A stretch of 64,000 nucleotides of DNA from Bacillus atrophaeus (GCF_001584335.1 NZ_LSBB01000019.1:62001-126000); one strand, 5' to 3'; shown: positions 37,528 through 47,181, counted from the stretch's first letter. Notes: generated by a model not told the origin, from the letters alone. Numbers and translations are program-made.

Positions 37528-37908
37528 TTATAATACTTTGGCTTGAGCCTGTTTAATTTGAACAGGTCCCATTCCTCTTGGTATTTCAATGTTTTCTCTT
37601 GTATCAGCATGTAATGCCTCTGCAATGTAGTCAGCAGCGACATTAGGATCTAAGTCTCCACAAGTATAAACATCAATGCTCGCATATCCGTGCTCAGGAA
37701 AGCTGTGAATCGTTAAATGTGATTCAGAAATAATCACGACTCCGCTTACGCCCTGCGGTGCAAATTTGTGAAATGCAACCTCGCGCACCTCAGCTCCTGA
37801 TTTTAAAGCAGCATTTACAAACGTTTTTTCAATAAAATCCATGTCATTCAGCTTATCAAAATCGCATCCCCATAGCTCGGAGATAACGTGACGCCCCATT
37901 GTTTCCAT
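37528..37908 (-). CDS. speD: S-adenosylmethionine decarboxylase proenzyme SpeD
   Basis: Pyruvoyl enzyme that supplies decarboxylated SAM for spermidine synthesis. The 126-residue prokaryotic-type proenzyme has the self-cleavage site between Glu62 and Ser63 in [16 protein letters not shown], which generates the pyruvoyl group. [16 protein letters not shown] contains active-site His and Cys residues. The start at 37908 (METMG) lies nine bases after a GGGGGG ribosome site; an ATG two codons earlier is too close to it. It follows gapB in the same direction but has its own promoter and a structured leader. Confidence 0.93.
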
Positions 37909-38047
37909 AGTCATGGACCCCCCTTAACAAGAATTAAAAAGTGAAATTCCAACAACTGGGTCGGCTATTTACCACGGGGGAAAGTTAGTCCGGAGAGGTC
38001 CTAACCCTTTAAGTAATCCCGAAACAGTCTCGAGCAAGAAGTTCACG
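37909..38047 (-). promoter_or_regulatory. Structured speD leader that can mask the ribosome site
   Basis: The 139-base leader contains a stem of GGTTAG and CTAAC (38006-38001 with 37988-37984). It also holds two C-rich stretches, CCCCC (37980-37976) and GACCC (37962-37958), that can each pair with the GGGGGG(TCC) ribosome site at 37923-37916. This suggests control of SpeD translation; no known riboswitch class was recognised. Confidence 0.35.
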
Positions 38048-38053
38048 AAAAAT

Positions 38054-38082
38054 AGTATACTTCGTTTAAGTCTATTTTGCAA
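38054..38082 (-). promoter_or_regulatory. Probable SigA promoter of speD
   Basis: TTGCAA (38077-38082) and TATACT (38054-38059) are 17 bp apart on the minus strand, inside the gapB-speD gap, so speD can be made without gapB. Confidence 0.6.
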
Positions 38083-38142
38083 GGCGAGTTTTTTCAAAAT
38101 TGCAGGTAAGGGTTTTTGTTAATGAGTGCCCATGACTTTATT

Positions 38143-39165
38143 TTATACAGCTGAAGGGTGTTTCATTCTCGCGGCAACATGGCGGATGAGATCAACAACC
38201 CTGCAGGAATAGCCCCATTCATTATCATACCACGCGAGAACCTTTACTTTACGGTCCTCCATCACCATCGTCGTCAGTCCGTCAATGACCGCAGAATGTG
38301 AATTTGTATTATAATCAGAGGAAACAAGCGGTTCATCGGAATAATCAAGCACACCGTACATTGAACTTCTTGCTGCCTGCCTGAAAGCTTCATTCACTTC
38401 TTCAGCCGTTACATCTGTTTTTAGATCGACAACAAGATCAACTAATGACACATTCGGAACCGGCACACGCAAAGCAAGCCCATGCAGCTTTCCTTTCAGG
38501 TGCGGCATCACTAATGACAGCGCCTTGGCAGCGCCCGTGGTCGTCGGAATGATGGATTCTCCGCAAGCTCTGGCCCGGCGCAAATCCTTATGCGGGTTAT
38601 CAATATTTTTTTGGTCATTCGTATATGCATGGACGGTTGTCATTAAACCGCTCTCGATGCCGAACTCGTCATCAAGCACTTTGACAACCGGAGCCAGGCA
38701 ATTCGTTGTACATGAGGCATTGGAGATGATGACATGCTCCTCTGCATCGAATTGATCCTCATTAACGCCCATCACAATGGTAACGTCTTCATTTTTTCCC
38801 GGAGCAGTTAAAATGACTTTTTTTGCGCCGGCTTCTATGTGGCTCATCGCCTTTTCTTTTGCATTAAACTTCCCTGTTGCCTCCACCACGATATCGATAT
38901 CATATTCTTTCCAAGGAAGCTTGTGCGGGTCTCTGCTGTTTAATAAAAGCACTTTTTTGCCATTCACAATAAGACTGTTTTCCGCAGCTATTACTTCTTT
39001 TTCGTACCGTCCGTGAGTCGTGTCATACTTTATTAAATGGGCCAGCGTTTCTGCGGAGTAACTCGCATTAATTGCCACCACTTGAATTTGATCATCTAAC
39101 ATTGCTTTTCTGAATACCATTCTTCCGATACGTCCAAACCCGTTAATTGCTACTTTCACCTTCAT
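38143..39165 (-). CDS. gapB: Gluconeogenic glyceraldehyde-3-phosphate dehydrogenase GapB
   Basis: NADP-preferring GAPDH that runs in the gluconeogenic direction. The 340-residue protein has the Rossmann start VAINGFGRIGRM, the catalytic Cys in SNASCTTNCLAP near residue 153, and the catalytic His in the TVHAYTNDQ segment. The glycolytic GapA would replace it during growth on sugar. The start at 39165 has GAGGGGTG upstream; the frame extends six residues further. A CcpN-type box overlaps its promoter. Confidence 0.95.
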   Translation of the reverse strand: MKVKVAINGFGRIGRMVFRKAMLDDQIQVVAINASYSAETLAHLIKYDTTHGRYEKEVIAAENSLIVNGKKVLLLNSRDPHKLPWKEYDIDIVVEATGKFNAKEKAMSHIEAGAKKVILTAPGKNEDVTIVMGVNEDQFDAEEHVIISNASCTTNCLAPVVKVLDDEFGIESGLMTTVHAYTNDQKNIDNPHKDLRRARACGESIIPTTTGAAKALSLVMPHLKGKLHGLALRVPVPNVSLVDLVVDLKTDVTAEEVNEAFRQAARSSMYGVLDYSDEPLVSSDYNTNSHSAVIDGLTTMVMEDRKVKVLAWYDNEWGYSCRVVDLIRHVAARMKHPSAV

Positions 39166-39216
39166 AAGGTCACCCCTCATCAATTATGTCATTCTAATTT
39201 GTTGTTATCTGAAATT

Positions 39217-39227
39217 AGTATAACACA
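39217..39227 (-). promoter_or_regulatory. CcpN operator at the gapB promoter
   Basis: TGTGTTATACT on the minus strand fits the CcpN consensus TRTGHYATAYW completely and overlaps the likely -10 (TATACT). In B. subtilis CcpN represses gapB on glucose. A second copy upstream was not found. Confidence 0.6.
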
Positions 39228-39354
39228 TTAAAGCTTTTTTGCCAGTACATCTTGATAAAAATCAACGTTTGTCATGATAATTTATGATGTACAGTGGGCT
39301 TTTTTGCATCCTAAATTGATTTTTATTGTGAATCCGCTTAAAAATCATGGCATC

Positions 39355-39391
39355 AAAAAAAGAGCAGACATAAAGATTCTGCTCTTTTTTT
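39355..39391. terminator. Bidirectional-looking terminator near ytcD
   Basis: AAAAAAAGAGCAGA and TCTGCTCTTTTTTT form a 14-bp stem with a 10-base loop, giving T-runs on both strands. It ends the ytcD transcript (minus strand) 17 bases past the stop and insulates gapB. Confidence 0.8.
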
Positions 39392-39407
39392 GATGTTCCG
39401 GAATTTT

Positions 39408-39788
39408 TTAAAGTTCCTGTTTTAATTTATCATTCAATACACTCTCTTCTAAAACAGAAAAGGTTTCGCCATATACTTTTGTGATATGTTTTGCTCCCCA
39501 CGCACAAAGAGAATCTAAAATACTTTCCAGACTTCTCCCATAATCACTCAGTTCATATTCGACTTTAGGAGGAACTTGATTGTATACGATCCGGTTGATC
39601 ACTCCGTCCGATTCTAACTCGCGCAGCTGCTGAGTCAGCATTTTCTGAGTAATATCCGGCATAAGACGTTTTAATTCACTTGTTCGTTTTTTGCCATGTG
39701 TGAGATGGCAAAGGATCACACATTTCCATTTCCCTCCTATCACTTCCAGTGTCGCTTCTACTGAAATATTGTATTTTTTTTTCTGCAT
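39408..39788 (-). CDS. ytcD: HxlR/MarR-type redox-related regulator YtcD
   Basis: A 126-residue winged-helix repressor of the HxlR (DUF24) family, whose members often sense aldehydes, quinones or disulfide stress through cysteines. The core is VEATLEVIGGKWKCVILCHL followed by SELKRLMPDITQKMLTQQLR, the recognition helix. Cysteines lie near residues 20 and 25 and in the C-terminal SLCAWGAK. The ATG at 39788 is chosen; a TTG two codons upstream is also possible. It is divergent from ytbDE, which it controls in B. subtilis. Palindromes lie between the two. Confidence 0.88.
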   Translation of the reverse strand: MQKKKYNISVEATLEVIGGKWKCVILCHLTHGKKRTSELKRLMPDITQKMLTQQLRELESDGVINRIVYNQVPPKVEYELSDYGRSLESILDSLCAWGAKHITKVYGETFSVLEESVLNDKLKQEL

Positions 39789-39821
39789 ATTCAATTCATC
39801 CTCCTCTTCTATAGGAACAAA

Positions 39822-39853
39822 AAAGTACCTATAGCACTTTTAAGTACGTACTT
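39822..39853. promoter_or_regulatory. Probable YtcD operators
   Basis: A perfect 12-bp palindrome AAGTACGTACTT (39842-39853) sits beside an imperfect copy, AAAAGTACCTATAGCACTTTT, in the ytcD-ytbD intergenic region. The repeated AGTAC half-site suggests dimer binding sites for the divergent regulator. Confidence 0.55.
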
Positions 39854-39974
39854 TTCTTTAATGCGTATATCTCTCATAATAACATTTGCCGCTCGATATT
39901 GAACATACTCTCATTATTTATATGCTTGCTCGGCAGAATTTCAATCATACAGCACCTAATAGGAGGAGAGGAAA

Positions 39975-41171
39975 ATGACTTTAAATAAAAAACGCAGCAC
40001 ACTCGCGCTTCTGGCGTTAGCCGTGAGTGCATTTGCCATCGGAACAACAGAATTTATCAGCGTTGGCCTTTTGCCGCTGATCGCGGATGATTTACACATC
40101 CCTGTCACGACAGCCGGCTTGACCGTTTCCCTCTATGCTTTAGGGGTCACATTCGGCGCGCCGATTCTGACATCCTTGACATCCAGAATGCCGCGGAAAA
40201 CTTTATTAATTTGGATCATGTTGATTTTTATTGCCGGCAATACAATGGCGGCCAGCGCAACGAGTATTGGAGTTTTACTGGCCGCTCGGGTGATTTCGGC
40301 ATTTTCTCACGGTGTATTTATGTCAATCGGCTCCACGATCGCAGCGGATCTTGTACCTGCACATAAAAGAGCGAGTGCGATTTCGATTATGTTCACAGGA
40401 CTTACCGTTGCAACCGTTACCGGGGTTCCTTTCGGGACATTTATCGGACAGCAATTCGGCTGGAGACTTGCATTTATTGTCATTATTACAGTCGGCGTTA
40501 TTGCTCTTGTCACAAACGGCATCCTTATTCCATCGGATTTGCGTAAAGGAACCCGTACAACGTTTCGCGATCAAATCAAGCTGGTGACCAATGGACGCTT
40601 GCTGCTTTTATTTATCATTACAGCATTAGGATATGGAGGAACCTTTGTTGTCTTTACTTATTTATCCCCATTGCTTCAGGAGGTAACAGGTTTTAAGGAA
40701 GGCACTGTAGCTTTTATTTTGCTTATTTATGGCACTGCCATTGCAATAGGCAACATGATTGGCGGAAAACTGTCTAACCGGAACCCGATTACTGCTTTAT
40801 TTTATATGTTTATTGTGCAAGCTATTGTGCTTTTGGTCTTAACATTTACGGCTCCTTTTAAAATAGCGGGCCTCCTGACCATTATCTTTATGGGATTTTT
40901 GGCTTTTATGAATGTGCCTGGACTCCAAGTATATGTAGTCATGCTGGCCGAGCGCTTCATTCCAAGCGCCGTCGATGTGGCGTCTGCCATTAATATTGCT
41001 GCTTTTAACGCAGGCATTGCGATTGGTTCATATTTAGGCGGAGTGATCACAGATTCGATTGGACTTATTCATACGGCATGGATCGGATCATTGATGGTTT
41101 TAGGAGCGGTGGGGCTGACAGGATACAGCCGTCTTCTCGAAAAACACGACCAAAGAAAAACAGTACAATAA
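39975..41171 (+). CDS. ytbD: MFS transporter YtbD
   Basis: A 398-residue drug:H+ antiporter-like (DHA1) MFS protein with twelve predicted helices. AVSAFAIGTTEFISVGLLPL at the N-terminus is a sequence shared with AraJ/YdhP-type exporters. The substrate is unknown; its link with the aldo/keto reductase YtbE and the HxlR regulator suggests export of a toxic electrophile or product. The ATG has AGGAGGAGAGG upstream. It and ytbE are likely cotranscribed. Confidence 0.9.
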   Translation: MTLNKKRSTLALLALAVSAFAIGTTEFISVGLLPLIADDLHIPVTTAGLTVSLYALGVTFGAPILTSLTSRMPRKTLLIWIMLIFIAGNTMAASATSIGVLLAARVISAFSHGVFMSIGSTIAADLVPAHKRASAISIMFTGLTVATVTGVPFGTFIGQQFGWRLAFIVIITVGVIALVTNGILIPSDLRKGTRTTFRDQIKLVTNGRLLLLFIITALGYGGTFVVFTYLSPLLQEVTGFKEGTVAFILLIYGTAIAIGNMIGGKLSNRNPITALFYMFIVQAIVLLVLTFTAPFKIAGLLTIIFMGFLAFMNVPGLQVYVVMLAERFIPSAVDVASAINIAAFNAGIAIGSYLGGVITDSIGLIHTAWIGSLMVLGAVGLTGYSRLLEKHDQRKTVQ

Positions 41172-41261
41172 CTATCTTTGAAAGTAGGTGATACGCTTCT
41201 TTTTAGACCGGATTATTTTTAACTACCAAATACATGTAGCAAATTAAGGAGGAAATCAAAA

Positions 41262-42104
41262 ATGGCAACACATTTACAGGATACAGCAATACTTCATAAC
41301 GGAGTGAAAATGCCTTGGTTTGGCATCGGAGTTTTTAAAGTTGAGGAAGGTTCAGAGTTAGTGAATGCCGTCAAAACAGCCATTTCCCATGGCTACCGCA
41401 GCATTGATACAGCCGCGATTTACGGAAATGAAGAAGGCGTTGGAAAAGGAATACGTGAAGGGATCAAAGAAGCCGGGATCTCAAGAGAGGACTTATTCGT
41501 CACATCAAAGATCTGGAACGCGGATTTAGGATATGAATCAGCCATCGCAGCATTTGAAGAAAGCTTAACAAAACTCGGATTAGAGTATCTAGATTTATAC
41601 TTGATTCACTGGCCCGTGGAAGGGAAATATAAAGATGCATGGAGAGCGCTTGAAACCCTTTATAAAGAAGGACGGATTAAAGCGATCGGAGTAAGCAATT
41701 TCCAAATTCATCATCTGGAAGACTTGATGAAAGATGCTGAAATCAAACCGATGGTCAACCAGGTGGAGTACCATCCGCACTTAACCCAAAAAGAACTGCA
41801 GGCATTTTGCCTGACTCACGGAATTCAGCTTGAAGCATGGTCTCCTTTAATGCAGGGTCAATTGCTGGATCACCCCGTGCTGAAAGAAATTGCACATCAA
41901 TATAACAAATCTGTTGCACAAATCATTTTGCGCTGGGATCTGCAAAACGGTGTCATCACCATTCCCAAGTCAACAAAAGCATACCGGATTTCAGAAAACG
42001 CAAACGTGTTTGATTTTGAATTAACAAATGAGGATATGAAACGAATTGATGAACTGAATCAAAATGAACGAGTCGGTCCGGACCCAGACAATTTTGATTT
42101 CTAA
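41262..42104 (+). CDS. ytbE: Aldo/keto reductase YtbE
   Basis: NADPH-dependent reductase of aldehydes and ketones, AKR5-like. The catalytic tetrad is visible: Asp and Tyr in IDTAAIYGNEEGVG (near residues 47-52), Lys in VTSKIWN and His in DLYLIHWPVE. The NADPH-binding VNQVEYHPHL and IPKSTKAYRI are present. The 280 residues match the family. It lies 90 bases after ytbD and ends in a strong terminator. It probably detoxifies the compound sensed by YtcD (inference). Confidence 0.92.
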   Translation: MATHLQDTAILHNGVKMPWFGIGVFKVEEGSELVNAVKTAISHGYRSIDTAAIYGNEEGVGKGIREGIKEAGISREDLFVTSKIWNADLGYESAIAAFEESLTKLGLEYLDLYLIHWPVEGKYKDAWRALETLYKEGRIKAIGVSNFQIHHLEDLMKDAEIKPMVNQVEYHPHLTQKELQAFCLTHGIQLEAWSPLMQGQLLDHPVLKEIAHQYNKSVAQIILRWDLQNGVITIPKSTKAYRISENANVFDFELTNEDMKRIDELNQNERVGPDPDNFDF

Positions 42105-42111
42105 TATAAAA

Positions 42112-42150
42112 AAAGAAACACCGTTCAGAAAAGATGAACGGTGTTTCTTT
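42112..42150. terminator. Shared terminator of ytbE and coaE
   Basis: AAAGAAACACCGTTC and its complement form a perfect 15-bp stem around a 9-base loop between converging genes; A/T ends on both sides allow use in both directions. Confidence 0.85.
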
Positions 42151-42742
42151 ATGACCAGCCAGAGATGATGTCATCGAGCCGGCGTTTTGTTTGCTCTAAA
42201 CTGCCGCTGTTATCAATGATCTTGTCGGCACGTTTGATTTTATCTGCTAACGGCATTTGTGAATTAATCCGGCTCAAGGCTTCTTCCTCTGTTAGCTGAT
42301 TTCGCTCTTTCAGCCTTTTGAGCTGAAGCGCTTCTGTTACACTTACGACCAGCACCTTGTCTACCAAATGCTCCAGCTTGCTTTCAAACAGCAGGGGAAT
42401 ATCTAATACGACGAACGGCTCGTTATTTGATACTGCCAAATCCCGTTTGCTAATCATTTCCGCTCTTACAGCGGGATGCACAATACCGTTTAATGTAAGG
42501 CGTTTTTCTTCATTATTAAATATAATGGCCCCAAGCTTTTTTCGGTCTATGTCACCATTATCCAGCAGGATGTCTTCAGCAAAAGCGTCAATGATTTGCC
42601 GGTAGGCCGGCATCCCTTTTTCAACCGCTTGTTTTGCAATGATATCCGCGTCTATAACAGTGATTCCTTTATTCTTCAGCATATTGGCAACCGTACTTTT
42701 GCCGCTTGCGATGCCTCCCGTTAAACCAATGACTAAGGTCAA
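42149..42742 (-). CDS. coaE: Dephospho-CoA kinase CoaE
   Basis: Last step of coenzyme A synthesis. The 197-residue P-loop kinase starts [20 protein letters not shown] (Walker A), has [15 protein letters not shown] for substrate binding, and [12 protein letters not shown] (Walker B-like). The start is a TTG at 42742, with AAAGGAGTGG upstream; the open frame runs 37 codons further into ytaF but that part is not conserved. It overlaps the shared terminator at its stop. Confidence 0.92.
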   Translation of the reverse strand: MTLVIGLTGGIASGKSTVANMLKNKGITVIDADIIAKQAVEKGMPAYRQIIDAFAEDILLDNGDIDRKKLGAIIFNNEEKRLTLNGIVHPAVRAEMISKRDLAVSNNEPFVVLDIPLLFESKLEHLVDKVLVVSVTEALQLKRLKERNQLTEEEALSRINSQMPLADKIKRADKIIDNSGSLEQTKRRLDDIISGWS

Positions 42743-42758
42743 GAACGCCACTCCTTTT

Positions 42759-43391
42759 TTACAGTTTCCACAGACCGATCGTGATAAGCAAGAGCCCCGG
42801 CAAAAACGCCATTTTATCAATCCAGCTCCATTTTGATAACACATGGCCTGCATATATACCTATTGATACAAACAGCGAGCTCATGATTGCAACAGCAAAG
42901 CTCAAGGTGATAGGGGAAAATCCGAGAATTGCAGCGCCGATCCCCGCTCCGAATGCGTCAATCGACAAGGCAAAGCCGAGCAGGAGCGCTTCTATACCGT
43001 TAATGGTACCGGACCTGTCGATATCAGCGCTTGTCGGTTTCCTTAAAATATGGATCACAATCCCCAATGACTTAACCTCTAGATTAAGTAAAGTTTTTTC
43101 GTGCAATAAGTAATCCTGTTCTTTTGTCGGCCTGAAAAATTGGTATAAGACCCATGCGCCGATTCCGACTAAAATCAGTCCGCCGAGCTTTTCTGTCACA
43201 TACACGGGGAAAAACTTTGTGAGAAAGCCCCCGATCAACATAGACAAAAACATGACAGCGCCTGAACAGCAGGCAATCACGATAATGGCTTTCAACGGGA
43301 TCTTCATTTTTCGCAAACCGTACGTAAATCCGACCGAAAAACTGTCCAAGCTGACTGCCAATGCCACTAGCAGCAAAGAAACCATTTGCAT
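42759..43391 (-). CDS. ytaF: Membrane protein YtaF (MntP-like/DUF204)
   Basis: A 210-residue six-helix membrane protein of the sporulation YtaF family, related to MntP manganese exporters. The two repeat halves carry [16 protein letters not shown] near the N-terminus and [20 protein letters not shown] near residue 140, each with the Asp typical of MntP-type transport sites. Metal export is inference. It is encoded between mutM and coaE as in B. subtilis. No clear promoter was found in the 175 bp upstream. Confidence 0.87.
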   Translation of the reverse strand: MQMVSLLLVALAVSLDSFSVGFTYGLRKMKIPLKAIIVIACCSGAVMFLSMLIGGFLTKFFPVYVTEKLGGLILVGIGAWVLYQFFRPTKEQDYLLHEKTLLNLEVKSLGIVIHILRKPTSADIDRSGTINGIEALLLGFALSIDAFGAGIGAAILGFSPITLSFAVAIMSSLFVSIGIYAGHVLSKWSWIDKMAFLPGLLLITIGLWKL

Positions 43392-43566
43392 ATCCGTTTC
43401 TCCCTTTCTGTTGGTGCGCGATAATCAGAGTCTTTTTAAACCCCAGCATTTATTACATGGGCTCTTTATATATATGGGAAAGATGAAACATTCGTGTTAT
43501 ACAAACAAGCGTTTTCTTTCCTAAAAGACTTTGATCATTCACACCGCCAGCTTGAACAGTTAACCT

Positions 43567-44394
43567 TTATTGTTTCTGGCATTTGGCACAAAAGTGTGTG
43601 CCTCTTCCCCCGACGACGATTTTAGATATCATGGTACCGCACGTTTTGCATGGTTTGTCTTTTTTTCCATAAACAAAATGGCGGAGCTGAAACATTCCGA
43701 TTTCACCTTGGGAATTTATATAAGAACGAACGGTGCTTCCTCCCGCATCAATGGCTTCTTGAAGCGTGTTCTTAATTTCCTCATGGAGCTTTTTGATTTT
43801 TTTTGCTGATAATTGGTTCGCTTTGGTCTCCGGGTGAATGCCCGCTCTAAAAAGCGCTTCATCTACATAAATGTTCCCGAGACCGACAACCGCCTTCTGG
43901 TCAAGCAGCGCGGTTTTCACGGCGCGGTTTGTTTTCATCAGCCGTTCTTTCAAATACGCGTCTGTAAATTCTTTGTCATCCGGTTCAGGGCCAAGCTGAG
44001 AAAGCGGCAGCTCTCTCATTTCCTCACCCGGATGAAATAAATGCATCGTTCCGAATTTCCGGACGTCGCGGTAGCGCAGCTGGGTGCCGTCAGTCATCGT
44101 AAATACAACATGAACATGCTTATCGTCCGGGTCCTCCGCCTGATGCAGCCCGTATTTTCCTTCCATTCGCAAATGCGAAACCATCACAAAGTGATCCAGA
44201 TGAAAAAGTAAAAACTTTCCTCGTCTCCCGATGGATTGGATGGTTTCCCCTATTAAGTTTCGCGCAAATTCCTCCGGTTCGGCAGGCCTTTTAATAATAT
44301 TCGGCCATCTGATTTCTACCGATTTGATCGTTTTTCCTCTCACAAGCCCGGTCAGAGTGCGCCGGACTGTTTCAACCTCTGGTAATTCCGGCAC
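43567..44394 (-). CDS. mutM: Formamidopyrimidine-DNA glycosylase MutM (Fpg)
   Basis: Removes 8-oxoguanine and ring-opened purines from DNA. The catalytic N-terminal proline must follow the initiator Met, so the start is the GTG at 44394 (MPELPEVETVRRTL) and not the ATGs three and two codons earlier. This gives 275 residues. The helix-two-turn-helix (GLGNIYVDEALFRAGIHP) and the zinc finger (CKTCGTMISKIVVGGRGTHF followed by CAKC) are complete. It lies 26 bases after polA in the same direction. Confidence 0.95.
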   Translation of the reverse strand: MPELPEVETVRRTLTGLVRGKTIKSVEIRWPNIIKRPAEPEEFARNLIGETIQSIGRRGKFLLFHLDHFVMVSHLRMEGKYGLHQAEDPDDKHVHVVFTMTDGTQLRYRDVRKFGTMHLFHPGEEMRELPLSQLGPEPDDKEFTDAYLKERLMKTNRAVKTALLDQKAVVGLGNIYVDEALFRAGIHPETKANQLSAKKIKKLHEEIKNTLQEAIDAGGSTVRSYINSQGEIGMFQLRHFVYGKKDKPCKTCGTMISKIVVGGRGTHFCAKCQKQ

Positions 44395-44420
44395 ATCCAT
44401 CACTTCCTTTATCTATTTGT

Positions 44421-47063
44421 TTATTTTGCATCATACCAAGATGGGCCTGATGCGAAGTCTACTTTTAGCGGAACATCTAAGTTAAGAGCATGTTCCATCA
44501 CTTCCGGCACAAGCTTTTCAAGCAATTTGATTTCTTCTTTCGGCGCTTCAAAAATCAATTCATCGTGCACTTGAAGCAAGAGCTTTGCCTTCAGCTGTTT
44601 TTCTTTCAGCTTGGCTGCCATATCAATCATTGCTTTTTTAATAATATCCGCGGCGCTTCCTTGAATCGGCGTGTTCATCGCCGTCCGTTCAGCAAAGCTT
44701 CTGAGATTGAAATTTCGGCTTGTCAGCTCAGGGATGTAGCGGCGGCGCTGCATAAGCGTCGTCACATAGCCCTTTTGCTTCGCTTCCTGAACTGATTCCT
44801 CCATGTATACTTTTACGCCTTTAAAGCTTTCCAGATAGCGCTCAATAAATGCCGCGGCCTCTTTGCGTGTGATGCCGAGATTTTGGGACAGCCCGTAATC
44901 ACTGATGCCGTAGACAATGCCGAAGTTCACTGCTTTTGCCTGGCGTCTCATTGCGGGTGTCACTTCATCTTGTGCCACATGGAACACATCCATCGCCGTT
45001 TTTGTATGGACATCCATATCATTTGTAAAGGCTTCGATTAAATTTTCATCCTTTGAGATGTGGGCCAGCACTCTTAGCTCAATCTGCGAATAATCAGCGG
45101 CAAATATCAGCCAGTCTTTCTCAGACGGGACAAATGCCTGACGGATTTTGCGGCCTTCTTCCAGCCGAATCGGAATGTTTTGCAGATTCGGATCGGTGGA
45201 GCTGAGCCGCCCTGTTTGCGTTAAAGCTTGATTAAAGCGTGTATGCACCTTATGCGAATCTTTTCTGATGACCTTTAAAAGCCCTTCAATGTACGTGGAT
45301 TGGAGCTTTCCGATTTGTCTGTACTGTAAAATATAGGACACGATGTCATGCTGGTCCGCAAGCTTTTCAAGCACGTCAGCAGAGGTTGAATAGCCGGTTT
45401 TTGTTTTTTTCACAACCGGAAGCCCGAGTTTTTCAAATAAAATGACGCCAAGCTGTTTCGGAGAATTAATATTAAACGGTTCTCCCGCAATTTCATGGAT
45501 TTTTTCTTCATACTCCTTCAGCCTTGCGCCAAGTTCTTCTCCCATTCGCTCGAGCCGGCCCACGTCCACTTTTACACCGATTGACTCCATTTCTCCAAGA
45601 ATCAATGCAAGCGGCAATTCAAGTTCTTCATACAGTTCAAGCTGATCGTTGTTTTCAAGCTCCTGGAGAAGCTTTTCACGAAGGCTGTCAACTGCCGCAG
45701 CCTTTCTGACAAGATGCATGGCAAGCTCATTTTCATCGGGAACCGCGCGTTTTGCCCCTTTTCCGTAAACGGCTTCATCGCTTGATACAATGTGTAAGCC
45801 ATAATCCTTGGCAACGCTGGCGACATCATCATACGTATTTGCCGGGTTGATGATATACGCCGCAAGAAGCGCGTCAAATTCTGCTCCTTTCAGTTCAATG
45901 CCCTGCCAGCGCAATGCGACTACCGAACGTTTGCTGTCAAATACCCATTTCTTCTGAGATTCGTCTTCCGCCCACTTTTTAAATATCTCTGACTGCACGG
46001 CAATTTCTTTAGGGATATAATAATGTCCCGTTTCATTGACGAGAGAAAAACCAAGAATCGGTGCTTCGTGGTAATTGTCGCCAATTTGTTCCACAACAAA
46101 TGCAGACGGTGAAACGAGCATGCCGCTTGTCACTTCTTCGACCTTATGAATATCAACATCTTCAAACTCCTGCTGCTGTTCAGCTTCTCCGCTCTCTTCT
46201 CCTAGCCTTTCAAGCAGCGTATTAAAACCAAGATCTTTAAAAATAGAAATGACCTGTTCCCGATTAAAGCCGTCATAATCCAGTTCAGCAAGTGAAATGT
46301 CAATTGGCGCATCGGTCATGATCGTCGCCAGTTCCTTGCTCATAACGGCCTGATCTTTAAATTCCTCAAGCTTCTCCTTCAGTTTTTTGCCACTCACTTC
46401 GCCGATGGATTCGAGCAGTTTCTCAACGGAATGGAATTGCTTCAAAAGTTTAATGGCTGTTTTCTCTCCAACTCCCGGCACACCCGGAATGTTATCTGAG
46501 GAATCACCCATCAAGCCTTTCATATCAATGATTTGTTCAGGAGTAAGCCCGTATTTTTCTTCTACATGCTGAGGTGTATAAAATTCGACATCCGTAATTC
46601 CTTTTCTCGTAATAGCAACGGTTGTATGCTCTGTCGCAAGCTGTGTCAAATCTTTATCTCCTGAAAATATCTTTACTTCAAATCCGTCTTTTTCAGCAGA
46701 CTTAGCAAGCGTGCCGATAATATCATCCGCTTCATACTGCTCAAGTTCATAGCGGCTGATTTGATAAGCGTCAAGCAGCTCGCGAATAAACGGCATTTGC
46801 TCCGACAGCTCCGGCGGTGTCTTTTGTCTGCCGCCTTTATATTCCTTAAATGTGCTGTGGCGGAACGTGGTTTTACCCGCGTCAAAGGCCACAAGCATAT
46901 GTGTCGGCTTTTCGTCCTCCAGCATTTTCATTAAAATCATCGTGAAGCCGTATACCGCATTTGTGTGAATTCCTTTATCATTACTTAACAGCGGCAAGGC
47001 AAAAAATGCTCTGTATGCAAGGCTGTTTCCGTCTACAAGCACTAACTTTTTTCGTTCCGTCAT
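44421..47063 (-). CDS. polA: DNA polymerase I PolA
   Basis: Repair and Okazaki-fragment polymerase. The 880-residue protein has the 5'-3' exonuclease domain (LVDGNSLAYRAFFALP, VAFDAGKTTFRH, DDIIGTLAK, GDKDLTQL). The polymerase domain carries motif A FAADYSQIELRVLAH, motif B RRQAKAVNFGIVYGISDYG and motif C LLQVHDELIFE. The middle 3'-5' exonuclease-like domain lacks the DxE and other metal ligands (it reads AFVVEQIGDN and VFDSKRSVVA), so proofreading is predicted to be absent, as in other Bacillus PolA. It precedes mutM, forming a DNA-repair pair. Confidence 0.96.
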   Translation of the reverse strand: MTERKKLVLVDGNSLAYRAFFALPLLSNDKGIHTNAVYGFTMILMKMLEDEKPTHMLVAFDAGKTTFRHSTFKEYKGGRQKTPPELSEQMPFIRELLDAYQISRYELEQYEADDIIGTLAKSAEKDGFEVKIFSGDKDLTQLATEHTTVAITRKGITDVEFYTPQHVEEKYGLTPEQIIDMKGLMGDSSDNIPGVPGVGEKTAIKLLKQFHSVEKLLESIGEVSGKKLKEKLEEFKDQAVMSKELATIMTDAPIDISLAELDYDGFNREQVISIFKDLGFNTLLERLGEESGEAEQQQEFEDVDIHKVEEVTSGMLVSPSAFVVEQIGDNYHEAPILGFSLVNETGHYYIPKEIAVQSEIFKKWAEDESQKKWVFDSKRSVVALRWQGIELKGAEFDALLAAYIINPANTYDDVASVAKDYGLHIVSSDEAVYGKGAKRAVPDENELAMHLVRKAAAVDSLREKLLQELENNDQLELYEELELPLALILGEMESIGVKVDVGRLERMGEELGARLKEYEEKIHEIAGEPFNINSPKQLGVILFEKLGLPVVKKTKTGYSTSADVLEKLADQHDIVSYILQYRQIGKLQSTYIEGLLKVIRKDSHKVHTRFNQALTQTGRLSSTDPNLQNIPIRLEEGRKIRQAFVPSEKDWLIFAADYSQIELRVLAHISKDENLIEAFTNDMDVHTKTAMDVFHVAQDEVTPAMRRQAKAVNFGIVYGISDYGLSQNLGITRKEAAAFIERYLESFKGVKVYMEESVQEAKQKGYVTTLMQRRRYIPELTSRNFNLRSFAERTAMNTPIQGSAADIIKKAMIDMAAKLKEKQLKAKLLLQVHDELIFEAPKEEIKLLEKLVPEVMEHALNLDVPLKVDFASGPSWYDAK

Positions 47064-47181
47064 TCATATATCCTCCTAAGAAGCGCAAGCTCCCTTTCAT
47101 CTCATTTGATAGTCTTTTGCTTCTCTTATTTTAACAAAGTTCAATTTGAAAGGAAAATAAGCGAACCTGGGGAGTAGACAT

